64,000 nucleotides of DNA from Chryseobacterium sp. ERMR1:04. Its GTDB lineage: Bacteria > Bacteroidota > Bacteroidia > Flavobacteriales > Weeksellaceae. Position numbers and translations under genes: made by a program. The number at the start of each line of letters is the position of its first letter. Positions within the stretch are counted from its first letter, which is position 1. The notes beneath the pieces were generated by a model. The model was not told where the DNA came from, searched no databases, and was given only the letters and a program-made list of their open reading frames with translations. Shown in pieces: positions 26,136 through 36,228 of this stretch. The DNA is taken from contig NZ_LIRF01000003.1 of NCBI RefSeq assembly GCF_001297705.1, positions 558,001 to 622,000 on the forward strand, in the 5' to 3' direction.

Positions 26136-27173
26136 ATGAGTAATGTTTACGATAATATCCTTGGCCTAATAGGGAACACGCCTATGGTAAAGCTAAATGC
26201 TGTAACGAAAGATATTCCTGCAACCGTTTATGCCAAGTTAGAATCATATAATCCTGGACATTCCACTAAAGATAGAATAGCACTTCATATTATAGACAAC
26301 GCTGAGAAAAAAGGTTTATTAAAAGAAGATTCCGTAGTTGTAGAAACTACTTCCGGAAACACAGGATTTTCTATTGCAATGGTTTGCATCATCAAAGGAT
26401 ATAAATGTATTCTTGCTGTAAGTGATAAAACGAAGCCCGAAAAAATTGCTTACCTTAAAGCACTTGGCGCCATTGTATATATATGTCCTGCTAATGTACC
26501 AGCAGACGATCCTAGATCATATTATGAAGTTGCCAAAAGAATTGCTTCAGAAACACCAAATTCAGTGTACATCAACCAATATTTTAATGAGTTGAATATT
26601 GATGCACACTATCAGACTACAGGTCCTGAAATTTGGGAGCAAACCGAAGGTAAGATCACTCACCTTATGGCTTGCACTGGAACAGGTGGAACGTTGTCGG
26701 GTTCAGCAAAATATTTAAAGGAAAAAAATCCGAATATCAAGATAATCGGTGTAGATGCTGATGGTTCTATTTTAAAGAGTTTCCACGAAACAGGAGAAAT
26801 CCACAAAGAAGATGTTCACCCTTACCAAATTGAGGGAATGGGAAAAAACTTGATCCCTTCTGCTCTGCTTTTTGATAAAGTGGATGAATTTGTAAGAGTC
26901 AATGACGAGATGTCAGCCTACAGAACCCGTGAGATTGCTTTGAAAGAAGCTATTATGGGAGGTTATACCACCGGAGCTGTAACTCAGGGATTGATACAAT
27001 ATGCACAATCTCACGAGTTGACAAAGGATGACTTAGTGGTTTTAATTTATCCTGACCATGGGTCAAGATATATTACCAAAGTATACAGCGACAAATGGAT
27101 GGCGGAACAAGGTTTCGTTAATAACTGTGTTCACAATTACGATGAAGTTTTTAAAACAGAATTCATCAAATAA
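26136..27173 (+). CDS. PLP-dependent cysteine synthase-family enzyme, probable cysteate synthase (capnine pathway)
   Basis: 345 residues of the fold type II cysteine/cystathionine beta-synthase family. The PLP lysine lies in NPGHSTKDRIAL, the substrate loop is ETTSGNTGFSIAM, and the phosphate loop is CTGTGGTLSGSA. The closest fit by context is the cysteate synthase described for capnine-producing Bacteroidota (named CapA in Capnocytophaga), which makes L-cysteate from O-phosphoserine and sulfite, because the next gene is the matching acyl transferase. Simple cysteine synthase remains possible. No CBS or CBSX domain is present. A terminator-like hairpin separates the two genes. Confidence 0.75.
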   Translation: MSNVYDNILGLIGNTPMVKLNAVTKDIPATVYAKLESYNPGHSTKDRIALHIIDNAEKKGLLKEDSVVVETTSGNTGFSIAMVCIIKGYKCILAVSDKTKPEKIAYLKALGAIVYICPANVPADDPRSYYEVAKRIASETPNSVYINQYFNELNIDAHYQTTGPEIWEQTEGKITHLMACTGTGGTLSGSAKYLKEKNPNIKIIGVDADGSILKSFHETGEIHKEDVHPYQIEGMGKNLIPSALLFDKVDEFVRVNDEMSAYRTREIALKEAIMGGYTTGAVTQGLIQYAQSHELTKDDLVVLIYPDHGSRYITKVYSDKWMAEQGFVNNCVHNYDEVFKTEFIK

Positions 27174-27193
27174 TAAATAATTTTATACAAATT

Positions 27194-27227
27194 AAGCCTT
27201 TTTTGTACATCACAAAAGGCTTTTTTT
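27194..27227 (+). terminator. Terminator or attenuator between the two sulfonolipid genes
   Basis: AAGCCTTTT (27194-27202) pairs with AAAAGGCTT (27214-27222) and is followed by a T tract to 27227. It lies 20 bases after the first gene's stop. A start codon for the second gene at 27203 would lie inside this hairpin, which supports the ATG at 27248 instead. Confidence 0.8.
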
Positions 27228-27247
27228 ACTTAAACATCATTAATAAA

Positions 27248-28510
27248 ATGTTAGATATTTTTGAACGTATTAAACAAAATCCTGGTCCGCTAGGGCAATT
27301 TGCAGATTATGCAGAAGGATATTTTGTTTTCCCAAAATTGGAGGGCCCAATTGGTCCAAGAATGAAATTTCAGGGTAAAGATGTAATTTTCTGGAGTGCA
27401 AATGATTATTTAGGACTTTGCAACCACCCGGAAGTTTTAGAAGCTGATGCCAAAGCAGCTGCAGAATTCGGAATGTTTTATCCGATGGGCGCAAGAGCAA
27501 TGTCTGGTGAAACACAACAACATCAACAACTGGAAAAAGAATTAGCAGAATTCACTCAAAAAGAGGCTGCTTATTTATTGAATTTCGGTTATCAAGGGAT
27601 GGTTTCAGCAATTGATGCATTGGTTACAAGACATGATGTAATTGTTTATGACGCTGATTCTCACGCTTGTATTGTAGACGGAGTTCGTTTACATATGGGC
27701 AAAAGCTTTACGTTTAAGCATAATGATATTGCAAGTTTAGAAAAAAACTTGGCGAGAGCAACTAAAGTAGCAGAAGAAAACGGAGGAGGAATTTTAGTCA
27801 TTACGGAAGGTGTTTTCGGAATGAGAGGAATGCAGGGGAAATTAAAAGAGATTTGTGATCTAAAATCAAAATTCAATTTCAGATTATTGGTAGACGACGC
27901 GCACGGTTTCGGAACTTTGGGTACAACCGGAGCTGGAGCAGGTGAAGAGCAAGGTTGCCAAGACCAGATTGATGTATATTTCTCAACTTTTGCTAAATCT
28001 ATGGCAGGTTTCGGAGCATTTCTTTCAGGAGATGAAACGATTATCAGATTCTTAAAATATAATCTTCGTTCTCAGATTTTTGCTAAATCTTTAACAATGC
28101 CAATGGTAATCGGAGGTTTAAAAAGATTAGAGCTGTTAAGAACGCGTCCTGAAATTAAAGCTAAACTATGGGAAAACGTAGTTAAACTTCAAAACGGGTT
28201 AAAAGAAAGAGGTTTCAACCTTGGAAACACCAATACATGTGTAACGCCTGTATTCATTAAAGGAACTACTATTGAAGCGACTCTTTTAGCGAAAGATTTA
28301 AGAGAAAATTACGGAGTATTTACCTCAGTGGTAGTATATCCTGTAATTCCAAAGGGAATGATTTTATTAAGATTAATTCCTACCGCTTCTCATACAGATT
28401 CAGAAATTAATGAAACATTAGCTGCTTTTGAGGGAATCAAAGAAAAATTAGATTCAGGTGCCTACGCAGAAATGGAAAAACAAATGAATATCGAGTACAA
28501 ACAGATGTAA
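27248..28510 (+). CDS. Alpha-oxoamine synthase, probable cysteate C-acyltransferase (capnine/sulfonolipid synthesis)
   Basis: 420 residues. Serine palmitoyltransferase-like alpha-oxoamine synthase with FWSANDYLGLCNHPEV at the N-terminus, substrate-site NFGYQGMVSAI, DDAHGFGTLG, and the PLP lysine in FSTFAKSMAGFGAF. These enzymes condense an amino acid with an acyl thioester and release CO2. Serine gives the sphingolipid base; cysteate gives capnine. The preceding probable cysteate synthase and the flavobacterial background favour the capnine reaction. It is cytoplasmic and homodimeric by family. The reductase for the next step is not evident in this window. The choice of serine or cysteate is inferred, not seen. 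Confidence 0.82.
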   Translation: MLDIFERIKQNPGPLGQFADYAEGYFVFPKLEGPIGPRMKFQGKDVIFWSANDYLGLCNHPEVLEADAKAAAEFGMFYPMGARAMSGETQQHQQLEKELAEFTQKEAAYLLNFGYQGMVSAIDALVTRHDVIVYDADSHACIVDGVRLHMGKSFTFKHNDIASLEKNLARATKVAEENGGGILVITEGVFGMRGMQGKLKEICDLKSKFNFRLLVDDAHGFGTLGTTGAGAGEEQGCQDQIDVYFSTFAKSMAGFGAFLSGDETIIRFLKYNLRSQIFAKSLTMPMVIGGLKRLELLRTRPEIKAKLWENVVKLQNGLKERGFNLGNTNTCVTPVFIKGTTIEATLLAKDLRENYGVFTSVVVYPVIPKGMILLRLIPTASHTDSEINETLAAFEGIKEKLDSGAYAEMEKQMNIEYKQM

Positions 28511-28534
28511 TATCGATATCGTCATATAAACAAC

Positions 28535-28567
28535 AAAAAAACCACTGATTATTTTCAGTGGTTTTTT
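28535..28567 (+). terminator. Terminator of the sulfonolipid acyltransferase gene
   Basis: AACCACTGA and TCAGTGGTT form a strong stem, extended by A-T pairs to 13 bp (28535-28547 with 28555-28567), ending in a T tract. It sits 24 bases after the stop codon and before the EamA transporter gene. Confidence 0.88.
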
Positions 28568-28583
28568 ATAAAATAAATAGTCA

Positions 28584-29471
28584 ATGAAATTCAAAGGGTA
28601 TGCATTAGGTATTCTATCTTCTGTGTCGTACGGTTTAATTCCGATTTTTATCTTACCTATCAAGCAGTCTAATTTTTCATTAGATATTACCTTATTCTAT
28701 AGATTTTTATTTGCGGCGGTAATGGTTGGAGCTTATTTATTGTATTCCAAAGAGCGCTTTGCCATCAACAAAAGAGAAGCCTTAATATTAATTTGTTTAG
28801 GAATCTGTTATGCATTTTCTTCGGAATTTTTATTTTTAGGGTATGATTTTTTGACCCCGGGAATTGCATCAACCGCTTTATTTATTTATCCCGTGATTGT
28901 CGCGTTAATCATGTTTTTCATCTATAAAGAAAAACTGAAAAAGTCATCTGCACTCTCATTATTTCTGGCTTTTGCCGGTGTTATTGTCCTTTGTTTAAAA
29001 GGAACAGGACTAGAAATTAATTTTGCAGGATTGGGAATTGTAATGCTAAGTTCTCTTTTTTACGCATTATACATGATCATTGTCAATAAATCGAATCTGA
29101 AAATTTCAGGGTTTAAACTATCTTTTTATTCTATGATCTTTACATCATCATTTTTCATGATAAAAGCACTCGTCGGAAATCAGTCTTTTATAATTCCTGA
29201 TGTAAGTACTTTTTTTAATTTGGCTGTTTTCGCATTTTTCACAACCGTTATCTCCAGTGTATGTTTGGTATTTACCATTAAATATATTGGCTCTACGCCC
29301 GCTGCTATTTTAGGGGCATTTGAACCTGTGGTTGCGGTATTGATTAGTGTTTTACTTTTCCACGAACAATTTACCCGTAATTTATTCATTGGGATTATCC
29401 TTATTGTTATAGCCGTCATCCTCAATGTGATCTCAGACAGTAGAAAGCCCAAAGAACTACAAAATGCCTAA
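28584..29471 (+). CDS. EamA/DMT-family transporter
   Basis: 295 residues with ten hydrophobic helices in two EamA repeats (about 5-140 and 150-285). The second repeat includes FTIKYIGSTPAAILGAFEPVVAV, the typical loop before helix 9. DMT transporters move small metabolites or drugs through the cytoplasmic membrane; the substrate is unknown. It begins 17 bases after the terminator of the previous gene and may rely on its own promoter. Confidence 0.85.
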   Translation: MKFKGYALGILSSVSYGLIPIFILPIKQSNFSLDITLFYRFLFAAVMVGAYLLYSKERFAINKREALILICLGICYAFSSEFLFLGYDFLTPGIASTALFIYPVIVALIMFFIYKEKLKKSSALSLFLAFAGVIVLCLKGTGLEINFAGLGIVMLSSLFYALYMIIVNKSNLKISGFKLSFYSMIFTSSFFMIKALVGNQSFIIPDVSTFFNLAVFAFFTTVISSVCLVFTIKYIGSTPAAILGAFEPVVAVLISVLLFHEQFTRNLFIGIILIVIAVILNVISDSRKPKELQNA

Positions 29472-29507
29472 AGCATTCATTTGTTTTCATACATTAAATA
29501 TTTAAAA

Positions 29508-29515
29508 TAACTTTG
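29508..29515 (+). promoter_or_regulatory. Candidate -7 box of the radical SAM gene
   Basis: TAACTTTG matches TAnnTTTG, 14 bases before the TTG start at 29529, giving a nearly leaderless transcript. A TTG at 29481 lies slightly too far upstream to be a good -33. Confidence 0.45.
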
Positions 29516-29528
29516 CAAAAAATTTCTT

Positions 29529-31718
29529 TTGAAAGATCTTCTTCTTATTACTCCGCCATTTACACAACTTAATACTCCTTATCCTGCTACCGCTTATATT
29601 AAAGGTTTTTTAAATACCAAAAATATTTCAAGCTATCAGATTGATTTGGGGATTGAAGTTATTTTAGAATTATTTTCAAAAGAAGGAATTCAGAAAATTT
29701 TCGATACACCCATTGATCTTAAAAATATTTCAGAAAATTCTCAGAGAATTTTTGCGTTAAAAGATGAATATGTAAAAACCATAGATCAGGTAATTCTCTT
29801 TTTACAGGGGAAAAATCCTACGTTGGCAAGACAGATCTGCAGCATGAATTTTTTACCGGAAGCTTCCCGTTTCAATCAGTTAGATGATATGGAATTTGCT
29901 TTCGGAAATATGGGACTTCAAGATAAAGCTAAACATTTAGCCACTTTATATTTAGAAGATTTATCCGACTATATTGTTGAAAATGTAGATTCAGATTTTG
30001 GTTTCAGCAGATATGCAGAGCGCTTAGGCAAAAGTGCCAATTCTTTTGATGAGCTTTATTTAAAACTATCAGAAGATCAAACTTTTATTGATCATATTTC
30101 ATTAAAAATTCTTCATGAAAAACTAGAACTTGTACAGCCCAAATTGGTTTGTTTTTCAATTCCTTTTCCGGGAAATTTGTACTCTTCTTTTAGATGTGCC
30201 AAGTTTATTAAAGAAAATTATCCTCATATAAAAATAGCCATGGGAGGTGGTTTTCCAAACACGGAATTAAGAGAAATTAAAGATCAAAGAGTTTTTGAGT
30301 TTTTTGATTTTATTACGTTGGATGATGGTGAACTTCCGATTGAATTGCTTTGTGAAAGCGTTAATAACGAAGTAGAAACATCAGAATTCAAAAGAACTTT
30401 TTTAATTGAAAATCAAGAAGTTACTTATAAAAACAATTCAAAAAGACACGATTATAAGCAAGCAGATATCGGAACTCCCGATTATACTGATTTACAGTTA
30501 GATAAATACATTTCCGTTATTGAAATTGCCAATCCGATGCACAGTTTATGGAGCGACGGAAGATGGAATAAATTAACGATGGCGCACGGTTGCTATTGGG
30601 GAAAATGTACTTTTTGTGATATTTCTTTAGATTACATTAAAATTTACGAACCTATTTCTGCCAAAATTTTGGTAGACAGAATGGAGGAATTAATTGCCAC
30701 AACTGGCGAAACAGGATTCCATTTTGTAGATGAAGCAGCCCCACCCGCTTTAATGAGAGAAGTTGCTTTGGAAATTTTACGAAGAAATCTCGTTGTGACT
30801 TGGTGGACGAATGTTCGTTTTGAAAAAAGCTTTACCAGAGATCTTTGTTTTCTATTAAAAATTTCAGGTTGTGTTGCGGTGTCAGGTGGATTGGAAGTAG
30901 CAAGTGACCGATTGCTAAAATTAATCGACAAAGGAATTTCTGTAGAACAAGTGGCTCAGGTTACCCGAAATTTTACTGAAGCGGGAATTATGGTTCATGC
31001 CTACCTGATGTACGGCTACCCTACCCAAACGATTCAGGAAACGATTGACTCTTTGGAAATGGTACGCCAGTTATTTGAAATGGGAATTTTACAAAGTGGA
31101 TTTTGGCATCAGTTTGCCATGACTGCCCATTCCCCTGTTGGTTTAAATCCGGAGGAGTTTGGTGTTGTTCCTATTAAGCAAGAGATTTTATTTGCCAATA
31201 ACGACATTGATTTTACAGACAAAACAGGAATAGATCATGGTAAATTTAGCTTTGGTTTAAAAAAATCTCTTTTCAATTATATGCATGGAATTAATTTTGA
31301 AATTCCACTCAATGACTGGTTTGATTTTAAAATTCCTAAAACAACCATTCATCCCGATTACATTCATGATTGTCTTTTAGATGATGGTGATTTCAAATTT
31401 AAAGGCAATTCAAAAATCATATTTTTAAGTAAAAACGTAATCGCTGAGAATTACATAAAAACAAAAAAGCAGAACTCGTGGCCGTATACACGAATTACAT
31501 TCCATTTAAAAACGAATGTAATAACGGTAGATTTGGAGCAGGAAAAAGCAGAATGGCTGATAAAAGTTCTTCAGGAAAATTCGACAGATAATGCTAAAAA
31601 AATTACCCTTCAACAATTGAAGATGCAGTTTGAGGAAAATTTAGAAGACTTTGAATTATTCTGGTTTTCAAAACCGATGCAGCAGTTGAAAGATAATGGT
31701 GTTGTTTTGAGTTTGTAA
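29529..31718 (+). CDS. Radical SAM protein with N-terminal B12-binding-like domain
   Basis: 729 residues from a TTG start. The N-terminal part (about 1-310) includes DLLLITPPFTQLNTPYPA and IKIAMGGGFPNTE followed by DDGELPIELL, the layout of a cobalamin-binding domain in B12 radical SAM proteins. The radical SAM core contains HGCYWGKCTFCDIS (Cys355, Cys360, Cys363), a CX4CX2C cluster motif instead of the usual CX3CX2C, then GFHFVDEAAPPALM, VSGGLEVASDRLL and YLMYGYPTQTIQET. It would cleave S-adenosylmethionine to generate a radical. Substrate unknown. The gene stands alone with its own promoter candidate. Confidence 0.85.
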   Translation: MKDLLLITPPFTQLNTPYPATAYIKGFLNTKNISSYQIDLGIEVILELFSKEGIQKIFDTPIDLKNISENSQRIFALKDEYVKTIDQVILFLQGKNPTLARQICSMNFLPEASRFNQLDDMEFAFGNMGLQDKAKHLATLYLEDLSDYIVENVDSDFGFSRYAERLGKSANSFDELYLKLSEDQTFIDHISLKILHEKLELVQPKLVCFSIPFPGNLYSSFRCAKFIKENYPHIKIAMGGGFPNTELREIKDQRVFEFFDFITLDDGELPIELLCESVNNEVETSEFKRTFLIENQEVTYKNNSKRHDYKQADIGTPDYTDLQLDKYISVIEIANPMHSLWSDGRWNKLTMAHGCYWGKCTFCDISLDYIKIYEPISAKILVDRMEELIATTGETGFHFVDEAAPPALMREVALEILRRNLVVTWWTNVRFEKSFTRDLCFLLKISGCVAVSGGLEVASDRLLKLIDKGISVEQVAQVTRNFTEAGIMVHAYLMYGYPTQTIQETIDSLEMVRQLFEMGILQSGFWHQFAMTAHSPVGLNPEEFGVVPIKQEILFANNDIDFTDKTGIDHGKFSFGLKKSLFNYMHGINFEIPLNDWFDFKIPKTTIHPDYIHDCLLDDGDFKFKGNSKIIFLSKNVIAENYIKTKKQNSWPYTRITFHLKTNVITVDLEQEKAEWLIKVLQENSTDNAKKITLQQLKMQFEENLEDFELFWFSKPMQQLKDNGVVLSL

Positions 31719-31802
31719 GTTTATTTCCATAAAAAAGCTAATTTTTATGATTGGTATAAAGATTATAGTTAAGATGGATTACTAAAGAAATTAAGTTGAA
31801 AG

Positions 31803-31967
31803 TTTTTTAACGCAAAGGTTTATTATTAATTCTACATATTTAAGGGAGTAAAGAATTGAATCAATATAATTGATTCGTAAGAAGCTACCTTCATCAGCGA
31901 CTTTGCCGCATCTCTTTGCCTACTTAAAAATAATAAATTTTTGTATTCAAAACTTTGCGTTAAAAAA
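31803..31967. repeat. 165-bp element with 15-bp terminal inverted repeats
   Basis: TTTTTTAACGCAAAG (31803-31817) is the perfect reverse complement of CTTTGCGTTAAAAAA (31953-31967). The interior has a second small palindrome (GAATCAAT ... ATTGATTC) and no open reading frame. This looks like a non-autonomous palindromic (MITE- or REP-like) element; other copies are not visible in this window. Confidence 0.6.
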
Positions 31968-32055
31968 AATTAGTGTTATACCCATTGTCTTCAACATAGT
32001 TTATAGAAATATTAGAGTCTAGATTCCTATGGAATGACAAAGTAAATAGAAAATA

Positions 32056-32089
32056 AAACTCTTGAAAATTAATTTTCAAGAGTTTTTTG
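32056..32089. terminator. Bidirectional hairpin terminator
   Basis: AAAACTCTTGAAAATT pairs perfectly with AATTTTCAAGAGTTTT, forming a 16-bp stem with an A run before and a T run after. It lies between the convergent radical SAM gene and a secreted-protein gene and can end transcripts from both sides. Confidence 0.75.
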
Positions 32090-32159
32090 TAAGTTTTGGA
32101 TAAAGCCAATTGAATTTATCCTTATATAAACGGGCTAAAGCTCGTTCTTATTGATCATT

Positions 32160-32981
32160 TTATTTTTGAACACCATCTTTTACAACCTCTCCTACGGTTA
32201 CTTTGTCCTGAAACTTAATAAAGGTAGGATCCATTATGGCCATTCGTTCTACGATCGCTTTATAAGTAGGAAATTTTAAAATGGAAGCTCTCCCAGACAT
32301 CTCTCTGTACAGCGTAAAAGTCTTTCCTCCTGCAGTTTTAATCTGTTTAGTGGTGGTAATATATTTTCCTATATACTTACTTTTAGCATCATAGATCTCA
32401 ATATCCACAAAAGTCTTTTCGGAAATAGTATCCTCAGAACCGAAACTTGCGGGTAGATTGGTAAAGTAGCCTACCGGAACACCATTGCTTATAATTTCAC
32501 CTACATTATTGACCTCAATTTTAAGTCGATCAATTTTACTTCTTGTGGTGTAGGCATCCTTCGTTTTGCTATCCAATTTTCGCTTGGGTGGATTATTAAA
32601 AATATCATCCAGGGTCTTTACATTGATTCCTTTATTATCAATGATTTTCAAGTCTTTTATAGAGGTAAATACAGCCGATCGTTCTTCACCTGAAAAAGCA
32701 GATGGAGAAATATAGTCCAGATCTAATATTTTTTCTCTGTTGTAAACACGATTAAGCTTAATGTAGCTGTCTCTTACAGAATCTACGATGCTTTTATCAA
32801 TAAATTGGATTGTGTATATTGGAGTTTCCTTAAGATCCAGAAAAGTATATTCATTAGACTTATTGGATATCTTGGCAACATGCACTCCATCGAGACTTAC
32901 AATTCCTCTCTTGGTTTTAATATTTTGAGCGTTTACTATCATACTCAAAACTGTAAACAACATGATCATATTTCCCTTCAT
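32160..32981 (-). CDS. Secreted hypothetical protein
   Basis: 273 residues with an N-terminal signal peptide (about 1-18, MKGNMIMLFTVLSMIVNAQ). The mature part is polar with alternating beta-strand-like segments (KTKRGIVSLDGVHVAKIS; KTFTLYREMSGRASILK) and no recognised domain. It starts 80 bases after the atpC stop on the same strand, but a terminator at 33004-33032 lies between them, so it has a separate transcript. Function unknown. Confidence 0.65.
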   Translation of the reverse strand: MKGNMIMLFTVLSMIVNAQNIKTKRGIVSLDGVHVAKISNKSNEYTFLDLKETPIYTIQFIDKSIVDSVRDSYIKLNRVYNREKILDLDYISPSAFSGEERSAVFTSIKDLKIIDNKGINVKTLDDIFNNPPKRKLDSKTKDAYTTRSKIDRLKIEVNNVGEIISNGVPVGYFTNLPASFGSEDTISEKTFVDIEIYDAKSKYIGKYITTTKQIKTAGGKTFTLYREMSGRASILKFPTYKAIVERMAIMDPTFIKFQDKVTVGEVVKDGVQK

Positions 32982-33003
32982 AGAATCAGATTTTTACAAG
33001 GCA

Positions 33004-33032
33004 TAAAAAAAGTGTAACCAAAGTTACACTTT
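33004..33032 (-). terminator. Terminator of the atpDC operon
   Basis: AAAGTGTAAC (33009-33018) pairs with GTTACACTTT (33023-33032), loop CAAA, and on the minus strand the stem is followed by a T7 tract. It lies 30 bases after the atpC stop codon. Confidence 0.88.
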
Positions 33033-33061
33033 CTTGAAAATATATTTAGCGTTTCATTTAA

Positions 33062-33349
33062 TTATTCGCAAAGGATGATTCCTTTATTATGATTAAATTC
33101 TACAACACCGCTTTTGATAGGATAAGAAAAAACAGATCCGTTTCCTCCTTCCTGAGTAGGTGTAAAGTTTTTAGCATATGCTTCATCAATAGAATCAGCA
33201 AAAATCTTTACATTACCTCCGATTAAAGAAGAAACAATTCCTGCGTGGTTTGTCATGATGTGAAATTCACCATTCTTTCCAGGCAACAATACAGAGTTTA
33301 CTTCTCCTTCAAAAACTACGTATTCTGGTGTTAAAATTTTTATATTCAT
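33062..33349 (-). CDS. atpC: ATP synthase F1 epsilon subunit, short form
   Basis: 95 residues. The N-terminal beta-sandwich is complete: MNIKILTPEYVVFEGEVNSV, VLLPGKNGEFHIMTNHAGIV and the GGNVKIF strand. The C-terminal two-helix domain found in most bacterial epsilon subunits (about 135 residues) is missing, as in other Bacteroidota, so ATPase inhibition by that domain is not expected. It is 56 bases after atpD in the same operon and acts in the central stalk of F1. Confidence 0.93.
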   Translation of the reverse strand: MNIKILTPEYVVFEGEVNSVLLPGKNGEFHIMTNHAGIVSSLIGGNVKIFADSIDEAYAKNFTPTQEGGNGSVFSYPIKSGVVEFNHNKGIILCE

Positions 33350-33405
33350 TTTAAATTGCTTTTGGCTTTTGGCTAATAGCTATTGGCTATCAGCAATTAG
33401 CATTA

Positions 33406-35001
<1,596 letters not shown>

Positions 35002-35233
35002 CTATTAAATGTAAATTTTGATGCTTATTTTTTTGAATTTTCATTTAATTTGAATATAATAATGCGTTTTTACGACGCACTTCTCTTAAAAATAAGGTGA
35101 AATCTTTTTTATTGTTTATAATTTTCCAACAAAAAGAACGTTATAAAGCATTAGAAACCATATAATAAATAGTGTAAAATAGCATTCCCTGAAAATAAAC
35201 CTTAGTATATTACTATAGATAATTTAAAGGCTT

Positions 35234-35241
35234 TATATTTG
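35234..35241 (+). promoter_or_regulatory. Candidate -7 box of ribF
   Basis: TATATTTG, a perfect TAnnTTTG, lies 20 bases before the TTG start at 35262. No FMN riboswitch is recognised in the short leader. Confidence 0.55.
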
Positions 35242-35261
35242 CAGTCAAATTTTTTTCCGTT

Positions 35262-36182
35262 TTGAAAGTTTTCAAGAATTTTAATGATTATTCTTCTCAA
35301 AAGCCTCTAGCATTGTCTTTAGGTATGTTTGACGGAGTGCATCTAGGGCATAAAAGTATTATCGATGAATTACAAAAAGTGGGTTCAGAGAACAATTTGG
35401 AAACTGCTATCCTTACCTTTTGGCCACATCCACGTTTTATTTTTAACCCCAATGAAGATTTAAAGCTTCTGAATACACTGGAGGAAAAAAAATCATTGAT
35501 GGAAAAATATGGTATCCATAATTTATTCCTAAAAGAATTTGATGAAGAGTTTAGAAACTTAACAGGTGAAGAATTTGTTCGTCAGATTTTAGTTGAAAAA
35601 CTCAACGTAAAGTATTTAATTATTGGTTACGACCATTCTTTCGGAAAAAATAAGAGTGGAAACTTTGAATTGCTTCAACAATTATCTAAAGAATTAGATT
35701 TTGAGGTTGAGCAAATGGAAGCCATCAACATTCATGAGAACAATATCAGCTCTACCAAAGTAAGAAATGCGCTTTTAACAGGTGATATTAAGGAAGCTAA
35801 TGAAATGTTAGGGTACTCCTACTCTGTTTCCGGAACCGTAACGCACGGTAAGAAAATCGGAAGAACAATCGGTTATCCCACTGCCAATATCGCCACAGAA
35901 TCTCTTAAGCTATTGCCTAAAAAAGGAGCTTATATTGTTGAAACTTTTGTGAAAGGTCAGCAATATAAAGGAATGCTAAGCGTGGGTACGAATCCTACTG
36001 TTAATGGGGATAAACTAACGGTTGAAGTATATATCCTTGATTTTAATGAAGATATTTACGATGAAAAGATCACCGTGAGATTCAGAGATTTCCTTCATGA
36101 AGAAATAAAGTTTGAAGGATTGGAAAAATTAATCGAAAGACTTGATGAAGATAAAAGATTAACAGAAGAATTTATCTTTTAA
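35262..36182 (+). CDS. ribF: Bifunctional riboflavin kinase / FAD synthetase
   Basis: 306 residues from a TTG start, chosen because the conserved N-terminus follows immediately. Residues about 15-180: FAD synthetase nucleotidyltransferase with LSLGMFDGVHLGHKSII, YDHSFGKNKSGN and ISSTKVRNALL. Residues about 185-306: riboflavin kinase with GRTIGYPTANI and GMLSVGTNPT. It converts riboflavin to FMN and then FAD in the cytoplasm. The 3' end of this gene was copied in a tandem duplication; a remnant lies at about 36822-36880. Confidence 0.95.
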   Translation: MKVFKNFNDYSSQKPLALSLGMFDGVHLGHKSIIDELQKVGSENNLETAILTFWPHPRFIFNPNEDLKLLNTLEEKKSLMEKYGIHNLFLKEFDEEFRNLTGEEFVRQILVEKLNVKYLIIGYDHSFGKNKSGNFELLQQLSKELDFEVEQMEAINIHENNISSTKVRNALLTGDIKEANEMLGYSYSVSGTVTHGKKIGRTIGYPTANIATESLKLLPKKGAYIVETFVKGQQYKGMLSVGTNPTVNGDKLTVEVYILDFNEDIYDEKITVRFRDFLHEEIKFEGLEKLIERLDEDKRLTEEFIF

Positions 36183-36188
36183 AAAAAA

Positions 36189-36214
36189 CTGTTTCACACG
36201 TTGGTATGAAACAG
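36189..36214 (-). terminator. Terminator of first lipoprotein gene
   Basis: CTGTTTCA (36189-36196) pairs with TGAAACAG (36207-36214); on the minus strand an eight-T run follows. It also lies just after the ribF stop and may end that transcript. Confidence 0.8.
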
Positions 36215-36228
36215 CTCTTTAACACATT

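Larger units (their letters stand above)
31719..32159. other. Gene-free stretch between convergent genes, carrying a repeat and a hairpin
   Basis: No coding frame is convincing. The stretch holds the inverted-repeat element at 31803-31967 and a terminator hairpin at 32056-32089. Between them are short fragments resembling the end of the dispersed 41336/46530/47552 repeat (around 32019-32041, ending GGAATGACAAAG). Confidence 0.6.

Noticed and set aside
27203..27247. Upstream start of the sulfonolipid acyltransferase
   Set aside because: It would lie inside the terminator hairpin; ATG 27248 begins the conserved MLDIFERI.
31719..32159. Possible small RNA or riboswitch in the gene-free stretch
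   Set aside because: No conserved aptamer core (cobalamin, SAM, TPP or FMN) was recognised; the structure is explained by the inverted-repeat element and a terminator.
33355..33402. Short TTGGCT-type repeats between atpC and atpD
   Set aside because: A few imperfect repeats in a 56-base gap; too short to support a repeat or regulatory call.
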